A DNA stretch of 64,000 nucleotides. It comes from Pseudomonas lurida. GTDB taxonomy: Bacteria > Pseudomonadota > Gammaproteobacteria > Pseudomonadales > Pseudomonadaceae. Position 1 is the first letter of the stretch, and every line of letters starts with the position of its first letter. The stretch is taken from the NCBI RefSeq assembly GCF_002563895.1, contig NZ_PDJB01000001.1, forward strand, positions 4,943,501 through 5,007,500. The letters are read 5' to 3'. Of this stretch, positions 18,296 through 25,196 are shown piece after piece. The position numbers and the translations under genes are program-made. The notes beneath the pieces were generated by a model. It worked only from the letters and a program-made list of their open reading frames with translations. It ran no database searches and was not told where the DNA came from.

Positions 18296-19539
18296 CAACG
18301 CCCAGCCCCGATGGCACTGGCCATGCTGGGTGCCAAGGGCAGTGCAGGCAGCACGACCGCTTGCCAGGCATGGTACAGGTCCGGCTTGCCGCCCCAGATC
18401 TTGCTGCTCGGTTGATTGTGCGGGCTGAGTTCGTGGTGCCAACTGCCGTGGATACGGTCGATAAAGTGGCTTTCGCAAAACTCCCAGAGCCGCCGGTACC
18501 AGGTTTCGTAATGCAATTCGCCCGTGCGCTTGAGCAGGGCCTGGGCAGCGGCGCTGGCTTCGGCATGGGTCCAGTGCAGGCGTTCGCGCACTACCGGGCG
18601 GTGGTGCCAGTCCAGGGTGTAGACGATGCCGGGGGCACCGTCCACGGACCAGGCATACTCGCAGGCGCTGGCGAACAAGCCCTTGGCGTCAGTCACCAGC
18701 CACTCGGGTGTGGCCAGACCGGCTTGCAGGCGCGCGGCTTCCAGGTGCAGCACCAGCCGCGCCCATTCAAAGCCGTGGCCGGGCGTGATGCCGTAGGGGC
18801 GAAAACCATCGGCGGGGTTGTCTTCGTTGTAGCCGAGCAAGGGCTGCCAATGCACATCGAAATGCTCGATTACCATGAACTGATTGCCAGCGGCGTGGGT
18901 GTGGATAACACGTTCGACGATCCGCAGCGCGCGGTCCAGCCAGCGGGTATCGCCGGTCACATCGGCCAGGGCGAGGAAGGCTTCGGTGGCGTGCATGTTG
19001 CTGTTGGCACCGCGGTAGGCCTCGACGCCGCTCCAGTCCTGGGCAAAGGACTCAAGCATCACGCCTTCCTCTTCACTCCAGAAAAACTGGTCGATGATAT
19101 GAATGGCGTCGTTCAGCAGGGTTTGCGCACCGGGAGCGCCGGCCACGACCGCAGAGCTGGCCGCCAAAGCGACAAACGCGTGCAAGTAGGCGGCCTTGCC
19201 ACGGTTACCGTCGAGGGCGTGGGGCGCAGCGAACCAGCCACCGTGCTCACTGTCACGCAGCGGGCCACTGAGTGCGGCAACACCGTGCGCTACCAGCTCG
19301 GCATACCCCGGCAAGCCCAGGGCGTGGGCCATGGCGAAGCTGTGGGTCATGCGGGCGGTGTTCATGGTTTCGGCGTGGGCGTCGGCCGGCAACTGGCCCT
19401 TATCGTCCAGGTTGCCAAAGCCCTCGGGCAGTCGAGAAGCCTTGGCGAATGCCAGCAGGCGCTGGCCTTCGGTGGCGAGCCAGGCGTGATGGGCAGGCGC
19501 GTTCAGCCAACTGCTCGCAGGCAGTGGTTGCGTGGTCAT
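18280..19539 (-). CDS. AGE-family sugar isomerase/epimerase (probable mannose isomerase)
   Basis: A 419-residue (alpha/alpha)6-barrel protein of the N-acylglucosamine 2-epimerase superfamily. Family motifs with the catalytic histidines are RMTHSFAMAHALG (about residue 65), SNMHATEAFLALADVTGD, GITPGHGFEWARL (about 255) and KPDLYHAWQAVVLP (about 390). It most resembles the YihS/mannose-isomerase branch, which interconverts free aldoses and ketoses, so it could turn imported mannose into fructose. No signal peptide. It lies directly upstream of gtsA, and its own upstream palindrome matches that of gtsA. The exact substrate is inferred. Confidence 0.82.
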   Translation of the reverse strand: MTTQPLPASSWLNAPAHHAWLATEGQRLLAFAKASRLPEGFGNLDDKGQLPADAHAETMNTARMTHSFAMAHALGLPGYAELVAHGVAALSGPLRDSEHGGWFAAPHALDGNRGKAAYLHAFVALAASSAVVAGAPGAQTLLNDAIHIIDQFFWSEEEGVMLESFAQDWSGVEAYRGANSNMHATEAFLALADVTGDTRWLDRALRIVERVIHTHAAGNQFMVIEHFDVHWQPLLGYNEDNPADGFRPYGITPGHGFEWARLVLHLEAARLQAGLATPEWLVTDAKGLFASACEYAWSVDGAPGIVYTLDWHHRPVVRERLHWTHAEASAAAQALLKRTGELHYETWYRRLWEFCESHFIDRIHGSWHHELSPHNQPSSKIWGGKPDLYHAWQAVVLPALPLAPSMASAIGAGRCVTRW

Positions 19540-19619
19540 GGGTGGCCCTTATTATTTTTTGTGGGATGACCGGAGTCTAAACAAGGGCGAGGTAGGGGCA
19601 AGTAACGAAGGGGATGGGA

Positions 19620-19641
19620 AATGTCACCGAGTGGTGACATT
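19620..19641. promoter_or_regulatory. Palindromic candidate operator upstream of AGE gene
   Basis: AATGTCACC-GAGT-GGTGACATT, perfect 9-bp arms, lies 81-102 bp upstream of the AGE start codon. It shares its core and the flanking CATCCC..GTTAC..TGC block with the site upstream of gtsA, at similar distance from the gene. Confidence 0.6.
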
Positions 19642-19683
19642 GCAAACAGTCGAGCGCGACTCAACGCCTTACCTCAATGCCAG

Positions 19684-19774
19684 GGTGGGAACGGACTTGA
19701 TCGCGAACACTGCGTATCAGTCGGTAAACTCACCACCGATACACCGCATTGGCAAGCAAGCCCGCTCTCACATT
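19684..19774. repeat. Degenerate REPIN
   Basis: Both arms (GGTGGGAACGGACTTGATCG and GCAAGCAAGCCCGCTCTCAC) have more substitutions than other copies here, suggesting an old, decaying element. Confidence 0.75.
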
Positions 19775-19790
19775 TTTGAACCGATCCCGA

Positions 19791-20636
19791 TCACTGACCG
19801 AGCGGCGTCGCTGCCGCCGGCGCATTAAGGCGCTGGTTCAGGTTCTGCACCTGGCTCTGCAATGTGGTGATGTTGCGCGTGGTCTGGATGCGGAACACAT
19901 CAAACTCTTTGTTGGTGGGCGCGTCACTGTTGGTCGCCGGGTTGTCCTGGGCGCTCTTGAGCACCACGAGGTCCTGTTCGATACGTGCGATGGCAGCGCT
20001 CGGGTTGCCTTGCTTCTTAAGCGCGGCCACGTCAGCGGAAAGCTCCTTGATCTCGGCATCGCGCTTGCCTGCATCACCTTGCGCGGCCTTGAGGGTTGCC
20101 ACAGCGTCGGTCAATGCCTGGACCTGGCCTTGCAGCTTGCTGTTGGCGTTGGACAGGTCAGTGGTGCTGGCGGTCATCTGGGCCAGGCGTTTATCCAGCT
20201 CGGTGGCTTGGCCGGCCACGCCGACTTGCTGCTTGCCCTGCTCCAGCAACTGGCTTTCGAGTTGCTTGATCTGCAGTTTCAGCGCTTCGCTGCCATTGTT
20301 GACGCTGGCTTCACTGGCGACCACCTTGCCGGAAATATCCTGCAGGCGCCCCGCCGCTTCCTCGCTGATGCGCGCAAAGCTCTCCTGGGTGGCAACCAAC
20401 TGCTGGCCCATCAGGGAAATCTGCTGGAAGCTCCACCAGGCCAGGCCCGCAAAGGCGATCAGCAGCGCGCCGATCAGGGCCCACAAGGGGCCGGTGCTGG
20501 CGCTCTTGACCTTTACCACCTTGGTCGTGCGCGAACGCACCGAGGTGGCGGGGGAAGGTTCGAAATCATCGTCATCCCCGAGATCGGCCCGCAGGCTGGG
20601 AACGTTGTCGAAGTCGTCTTTGGCATCGTTGCGCAT
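19791..20636 (-). CDS. Single-pass membrane protein with long coiled coil, unknown function
   Basis: A 281-residue protein with three visible parts: an acidic, disordered cytoplasmic head (residues 1-50, rich in D/E then S/T/R), one membrane span (about 52-74, WALIGALLIAFAGLAWWSF), and a periplasmic part of about 200 residues. That part is strongly heptad-patterned (LESQLLEQGKQQVG; LDKRLAQM; LQSQVQNLNQRL) and rich in Q, A, K and S. The architecture recalls envelope-spanning scaffold proteins. I do not recognise a named family. It follows the epimerase gene on the same strand, with 127 bp between them. Confidence 0.75.
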   Translation of the reverse strand: MRNDAKDDFDNVPSLRADLGDDDDFEPSPATSVRSRTTKVVKVKSASTGPLWALIGALLIAFAGLAWWSFQQISLMGQQLVATQESFARISEEAAGRLQDISGKVVASEASVNNGSEALKLQIKQLESQLLEQGKQQVGVAGQATELDKRLAQMTASTTDLSNANSKLQGQVQALTDAVATLKAAQGDAGKRDAEIKELSADVAALKKQGNPSAAIARIEQDLVVLKSAQDNPATNSDAPTNKEFDVFRIQTTRNITTLQSQVQNLNQRLNAPAAATPLGQ

Positions 20637-20763
20637 GAATCAACCCTGAATCGGTGAAGTGGCTAGCTGGAAGGCCGAGCGACGGGAGTATAAACCGCCG
20701 TCGCGCCGCACTGATCGACCCGGAACCACGAATTCGGTTCCCGATGTGTTGCCTGTTGTGACC

Positions 20764-21762
20764 TTACTTCAACCCCGGGTCCTGGGCCTTCCACCAACTG
20801 CAGAACTCGTCGAGGGCGGTCCACAGGCTGACCTTGGGCTCGTAGTCCAGATAATGCCTGGCGCGGCTGATGTCGAGGGTGAAATCTTTGTTCATCACTT
20901 GGACGCCAAGGCGCGACAATGCTGGCTCGGGGCGCCCCGGCCACATTGCACAGAACGCCTCGTTGAGCGCCGCCACGCTGTAGGACAACCCGTAGGACCG
21001 ATACCGCGTCACCTGCGGCAACTCCATTTGGCGCATCACGTAGTTCACCACGTCCCACACCGGCACCGGTGTACCGTTGCTGATGTTGTAGGCCTTGCCC
21101 AGCGCTGAACCGGGGGCGAGCAGACTGCTGAGCAGCGCTTCGTTGAGGTTGTGCACGCTGGTGAAATCGACCTTGTTCAGGCCGTCGCCAACGATGGCCA
21201 GGCGGTTCTTGCGCTGCATTTTCAGCAGGCGCGGGAAGATGCTCATGTCACCGGCGCCGGTCACGAAGCGCGGGCGCAGGGCCAGCACTTCGAGGCCGAA
21301 CTCCTGGGCACCGAACACCTTCTGCTCGGCCAGGTACTTGGTGGCGGCATAAGGGTGCTTGAAGCGCTTGGGCACTTGCTCTTCGGTCAGCCCCAGGTGA
21401 TCGCGGCCGTCAAAGTAGATCGATGGCGACGACAGGTGCACCAGCCGGCCGACACGCTGCTTGAGGCAGGCTTCGACGACGTTCTCGGTCACCAGCACGT
21501 TGCCTTGATGGAAGTCCTGATACTTGCCCCACAGCCCGACCGCGCCCGCGCAGTGCACCACGGCTTCGACGTCGCGGCACAGGTCACGCACCAGGTCTGC
21601 ATCATTCAAATCACCCTGGATAAACTCGGCACCGCGCCGCACCAGGTGTTCCACCCCTTCGGCACGCCGCCCGTTGACCCGCACGTCCAAGCCCTGCTCC
21701 AAGGCGAAACGCGCAAAGCGCCCGCCAATGAAGCCGCTTGCGCCGGTGACCAGAACTTTCAT
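20764..21762 (-). CDS. NAD-dependent epimerase/dehydratase (extended SDR)
   Basis: A 332-residue extended short-chain dehydrogenase. The dinucleotide-binding motif TGASGFIGG is at residues 6-14. The catalytic motif YAATKYLAEQ (YxxxK) is near residues 140-150, preceded by the SSPSIYFDGRD serine. Sequence style (3-beta-HSD/UDP-sugar epimerase group) does not fix the substrate. The ATG at 21762 follows GGAGG by five bases and starts exactly at MKVLVTGASG. It is not next to LPS or sugar-nucleotide genes. Confidence 0.85.
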   Translation of the reverse strand: MKVLVTGASGFIGGRFARFALEQGLDVRVNGRRAEGVEHLVRRGAEFIQGDLNDADLVRDLCRDVEAVVHCAGAVGLWGKYQDFHQGNVLVTENVVEACLKQRVGRLVHLSSPSIYFDGRDHLGLTEEQVPKRFKHPYAATKYLAEQKVFGAQEFGLEVLALRPRFVTGAGDMSIFPRLLKMQRKNRLAIVGDGLNKVDFTSVHNLNEALLSSLLAPGSALGKAYNISNGTPVPVWDVVNYVMRQMELPQVTRYRSYGLSYSVAALNEAFCAMWPGRPEPALSRLGVQVMNKDFTLDISRARHYLDYEPKVSLWTALDEFCSWWKAQDPGLK

Positions 21763-21776
21763 GGAGCCTCCTACGG

Positions 21777-21860
21777 ACGCAGCTGCAAGCCTCAAGCTAT
21801 AAGCTGCAAGTTAAAATACGATCTGCAAGCGCTTCTCTTGCAGCTTGCAGCTTGACGCTT
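21777..21860. repeat. GCTGCAAGCTTGCAG-type intergenic repeat
   Basis: Multiple copies of AAGCTGCAAG and CTTGCAGCTTGCAG in inverted orientation lie between the epimerase and argP genes. A related element lies at 45662-45732. It differs from the GTGGGAG REP family and can form a long imperfect hairpin. Confidence 0.7.
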
Positions 21861-21861
21861 G

Positions 21862-22758
21862 TCACTGCTGATAGGGCACCAACCATTGGCCACATGCCTG
21901 GGCCAGGTGATCGGTCAACAAGCCCAGCAGTTGCCCGCCACTGCGCCAATGATGCCAGTACAACGGCACATCGATCGGCTTATCTGGCAATAATTCGACC
22001 AATATGCCCTTTTCCAGCTGGTCGCGTACCTGCAATTCCGGCACCAGCCCCCAGCCCAGGCCGGCTTCCGTCAGGCGGATGAAGCCTTCGGACGACGGGC
22101 ATAAATGGTGCTCGAAACCGCCGTCCACACCGAGGGATGCCAGGTAGCGGTGCTGCAGGAAATCATCCGGGCCAAATACCAGGGCCGGGGTGCGCGCCAG
22201 TTGATCAGCGCGCACGCCATCCGGAAAGTGCCGGGCGATAAAGGCCGAGCTGGCCAGTGCGCGATAGCGCATGGCGCCGAGCAACAGGCTGCGCGCGCCC
22301 GCCACCGGACGCTCGCTGGCGCAGATACAGGCCGCCACCTCACCGGCGCGCATGCGTTTGAGGCCCACGGTCTGGTCCTCCACCACCAGGTCCAGCAGCA
22401 GATGCTGCTCGGCGCAAAAACCGCTGACGGCCTCGGCCCACCAGGTGGCGAGGCTGTCGGCGTTCAACGCGATGCGCAAGCGCTCGGGCATGCCTTCCTC
22501 GTCCAGCGCCGGCACCTGGCTTTGCAGGTCACGCTCCAGCAGTCGCACCTGTTGCACATGGTTGAGCAGACGACGACCGATATCGGTGGGCTGCGGTGGC
22601 GTGGCCCTCACCAACACCGGCTGGCCGATGCGGGCCTCCAGCAGCTTGATGCGCTGGGACACCGCCGATTGCGACAACCCCAGCACTTGGGCGGCGCGCT
22701 CGAAGCCCGCCTGTTCCACCACCGCCGCCAGGGCAGAAAGCAATTTATAGTCGAACAT
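21862..22758 (-). CDS. argP: ArgP (IciA), LysR-type regulator of arginine/lysine export
   Basis: A 298-residue LysR regulator. The N-terminal helix-turn-helix is FERAAQVLGLSQSAVSQRIKLLEARIG (about residues 18-44), typical of ArgP. A LysR effector domain follows. ArgP activates the basic-amino-acid exporter argO in response to arginine. The exporter lies just across the divergent intergenic region, two genes away, which supports the call. The start MFDYKLLSAL at 22758 is preferred over in-frame upstream codons because it begins at the HTH domain. Confidence 0.9.
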   Translation of the reverse strand: MFDYKLLSALAAVVEQAGFERAAQVLGLSQSAVSQRIKLLEARIGQPVLVRATPPQPTDIGRRLLNHVQQVRLLERDLQSQVPALDEEGMPERLRIALNADSLATWWAEAVSGFCAEQHLLLDLVVEDQTVGLKRMRAGEVAACICASERPVAGARSLLLGAMRYRALASSAFIARHFPDGVRADQLARTPALVFGPDDFLQHRYLASLGVDGGFEHHLCPSSEGFIRLTEAGLGWGLVPELQVRDQLEKGILVELLPDKPIDVPLYWHHWRSGGQLLGLLTDHLAQACGQWLVPYQQ

Positions 22759-22856
22759 CAGTTTCTCTAATGAGCGATCAGTAATATTGGTTTTTCTTAT
22801 ACAGCCTGCACCCTGAGAATAGCCAGCATCGCGTCTCTTTATATAAGGAACTTCCC

Positions 22857-23258
22857 ATGGCTGGCGAAACCGCTCTGGCATCCCTGCTGCGCAGCATGAG
22901 CCCCCACCTCAATGAGGGTGACTACGTGTTCTGCACCCTGCCCGATCATCGTATCCCTGCCGGGTGCGAAGTGATCGGCAGCTTCCGCGAGCAGGAAGGC
23001 CTGACCGTGATTCTCGAACGCCAGCAGGCGCAACAGGCCGGGCTGGCCTTTGACTACGTCGCCGCGTGGATCACCTTGAATGTGCACTCGGCGCTCGAAG
23101 CCGTGGGCCTGACCGCCGCCTTCGCCAGCGCGCTGGGCCAGGCCGGCATCAGTTGCAACGTGATTGCCGGCTATTACCACGATCACCTGTTCGTCGGCCG
23201 TGCCGATGCCGGACGCGCCATGCAGGTGTTGCAACAACTGGCGGCGAACGCGGAGTAA
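22857..23258 (+). CDS. ACT-domain protein
   Basis: A 133-residue cytoplasmic protein. The N-terminal half (HLNEGDYVFCTLPD) and C-terminal half (LTAAFASALGQAGISCNVIAGYYHDHLFV) match the small ACT-domain proteins found beside argO/argP in pseudomonads. ACT domains bind amino acids, so this may sense arginine or lysine; no activity is established. The argO ATG lies 5 bp past its stop codon, so the two are probably cotranscribed. Confidence 0.82.
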   Translation: MAGETALASLLRSMSPHLNEGDYVFCTLPDHRIPAGCEVIGSFREQEGLTVILERQQAQQAGLAFDYVAAWITLNVHSALEAVGLTAAFASALGQAGISCNVIAGYYHDHLFVGRADAGRAMQVLQQLAANAE

Positions 23259-23262
23259 CCCT

Positions 23263-23862
23263 ATGTGGCAGAGTTATGTGAACGGGCTGTTGGTAGCCCT
23301 CGGCCTGATCATGGCCATCGGGAGCCAGAATGCCTTTGTACTGGCGCAAAGCCTGCGCCGTGAACATCATCTGCCCGTGGCGGCGCTGTGCGTGGTGTGC
23401 GATGCACTGTTGGTGGCTGCGGGAGTGTTCGGCCTGGCGACGGTGCTCGCGCAAAGCCCGGTGCTGCTGGCGGTTGCACGCTGGGGCGGGGCGGCTTTCC
23501 TGATCTGGTACGGGACGTGTGCGCTACGCCGGGCCTGTTCGAAACAGAGCCTGGACCAGGCTGACAACCTCAAGGTGCGTTCACTGCGCGCGGTGCTGTT
23601 GAGTGCCTTGGCCGTCACCTTGCTCAACCCTCACGTGTACCTGGACACCGTGTTGCTGATTGGCTCACTCGGTGCCCAGCAAACCGAGCCAGGCGCCTAT
23701 GTGGCCGGTGCCGCCAGCGCATCGCTGCTGTGGTTCGCCACCCTGGCGCTCGGCGCGGCGTGGCTGGCACCCTGGCTGGCGCGCCCGGCTACCTGGCGCC
23801 TTCTGGACCTGTTGGTGGCCGTGATGATGTTCAGCGTGGCCTATCAATTGATCAGCGCCTGA
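23263..23862 (+). CDS. argO: LysE-family arginine exporter
   Basis: A 199-residue inner-membrane protein with about six hydrophobic spans. The N-terminal motif LIMAIGSQNAFVLAQSLRREH is the LysE/ArgO signature, and LAVTLLNPHVYLDTVLLIGSLG is the conserved second half. It exports arginine (and its toxic analogue canavanine) in characterised relatives. The start MWQSYVNGLL at 23263 is chosen; upstream in-frame residues read through the ACT gene in another frame. The ribosome binding site GGAG overlaps the preceding stop codon. Confidence 0.92.
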   Translation: MWQSYVNGLLVALGLIMAIGSQNAFVLAQSLRREHHLPVAALCVVCDALLVAAGVFGLATVLAQSPVLLAVARWGGAAFLIWYGTCALRRACSKQSLDQADNLKVRSLRAVLLSALAVTLLNPHVYLDTVLLIGSLGAQQTEPGAYVAGAASASLLWFATLALGAAWLAPWLARPATWRLLDLLVAVMMFSVAYQLISA

Positions 23863-24040
23863 CGAATATTCCAAAACGCTCTGGAACCTCTATCCCACAC
23901 AGTTGTTGCGTGGTTTTGCCGCAACCCCGGTGCTATGATCCGGACCCTGCGCCGCAAAGAGTACAAACTCCCCGGCGCTTGTTTGGCCGCCCGTGATCGG
24001 CCTTGCGCTCACCGCAACTGACCTGATTAGGAGAATCATC

Positions 24041-24637
24041 ATGGCTTTCGAATTGCCGCCGCTGCCCTACGCACACGATGCCCTGCAGCCGCACATCTCC
24101 AAGGAAACCTTGGAATATCACCACGACAAGCACCACAACACCTATGTCGTGAACCTGAACAACCTGGTGCCAGGCACCGAGTTCGAAGGCAAGACCCTGG
24201 AAGAGATCGTCAAATCCTCTTCGGGCGGCATCTTCAACAACGCCGCTCAGGTCTGGAACCACACCTTCTACTGGAACTGCCTGGCGCCAAACGCCGGCGG
24301 CCAACCCACCGGCGCGCTGGCTGAAGCCATCAACGCTGCGTTCGGTTCGTTCGACAAGTTCAAGGAAGAGTTCACCAAGACGTCCGTCGGCACCTTCGGT
24401 TCCGGTTGGGGCTGGCTGGTGAAAAAAGCCGACGGTTCCCTGGCCCTGGCCAGCACCATCGGCGCCGGCAACCCGCTGACCAGCGGCGACACTCCGCTGC
24501 TGACCTGCGACGTATGGGAACACGCCTACTACATCGACTACCGCAACGTGCGTCCAAAGTATGTGGAAGCGTTCTGGAACCTGGTCAACTGGAAGTTCGT
24601 GGCTGAGCAGTTCGAAGGCAAGACCTTCACTGCCTAA
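24041..24637 (+). CDS. sodB: Iron superoxide dismutase
   Basis: A 198-residue Fe-type superoxide dismutase detoxifying superoxide in the cytoplasm. The four metal ligands are visible: His27 in LEYHHDKHH, the histidine of WNHTFYWN, and Asp and His in [24 protein letters not shown] and GSGWGWLV are typical of the iron form. TTAGGAGAA precedes the ATG. A strong terminator follows. The neighbours argO and bifA match the order around sodB in P. aeruginosa. Confidence 0.97.
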   Translation: MAFELPPLPYAHDALQPHISKETLEYHHDKHHNTYVVNLNNLVPGTEFEGKTLEEIVKSSSGGIFNNAAQVWNHTFYWNCLAPNAGGQPTGALAEAINAAFGSFDKFKEEFTKTSVGTFGSGWGWLVKKADGSLALASTIGAGNPLTSGDTPLLTCDVWEHAYYIDYRNVRPKYVEAFWNLVNWKFVAEQFEGKTFTA

Positions 24638-24655
24638 GCACGGCTTGCAGTAAAA

Positions 24656-24683
24656 AAGAGCCCGGCGAATGCCGGGCTTTTTT
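24656..24683. terminator. Rho-independent terminator after sodB
   Basis: AGCCCGGC-GAAT-GCCGGGCT, 8-bp GC stem, is preceded by A and followed by six T, so it could act in both directions. Confidence 0.92.
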
Positions 24684-24765
24684 GTCGGTGGTGGAACCGA
24701 GCAGCGTGAAGCTACCACCCAGATAAGGAGAGGAATTCGCCCCTCACCCTGTCGGAGAAATAACC

Positions 24766-24987
24766 ATGTCTATTGGAGCACTCGCAGCACTGCCCATCAT
24801 TGGCGACCTCGCCAAAGTCGCCGGAGAGATCACCAAAGCGATCACCCCGCTCATCCAGCCCTTCGCCGATGCCGCTGCGAAGAAGCTATTTGCCGCAGAC
24901 ACCACCGCTCAGAACGATCAGAAGAAAATAGAGTTCGCCAAGACCGTCGATACAAAGATTTCCTACGCGTTTTCCAAGTCAGCGTAA
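24766..24987 (+). CDS. Small protein of unknown function (73 aa)
   Basis: A 73-residue product with a well-placed ribosome binding site (GGAGAAATAACC before ATG). The first half is hydrophobic and helical (residues 1-40, IGALAALPIIGDLAKVAGEI onward); the second half is charged (DTTAQNDQKKIEFAKTVDT). This could be one membrane-associated helix with a soluble tail. The pattern weakly recalls small holin-like or membrane peptides, but I do not recognise a family. It stands alone between the sodB terminator and a large hairpin at 24990-25041. Confidence 0.6.
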   Translation: MSIGALAALPIIGDLAKVAGEITKAITPLIQPFADAAAKKLFAADTTAQNDQKKIEFAKTVDTKISYAFSKSA

Positions 24988-24989
24988 CC

Positions 24990-25041
24990 GTCCGCCCCTG
25001 ATGCAACCTGAGGACCTGTTGCGTTTATCAGGCAGGCGGAC
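24990..25041. terminator. Long imperfect hairpin after the 73-aa gene
   Basis: GTCCGCC and GGCGGAC form the base, and CCTGAT and GTTGC segments pair further in. No strong T run follows, so it may be a 3' stability structure rather than an intrinsic terminator. Confidence 0.45.
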
Positions 25042-25196
25042 ACAAATCCGCCTTGCCGCGCGCGCCCTGCCCCTCGCAAACCGCCCCTGTCCGTGCCAAA
25101 CCCGCCGTTGCCCCAATGTTCCTTTGACTGCCATGCCCAGATTGCCAATACTCATGGCATATTGAAGGCCACCCGCATGAGACAAGGAATGCCCCT

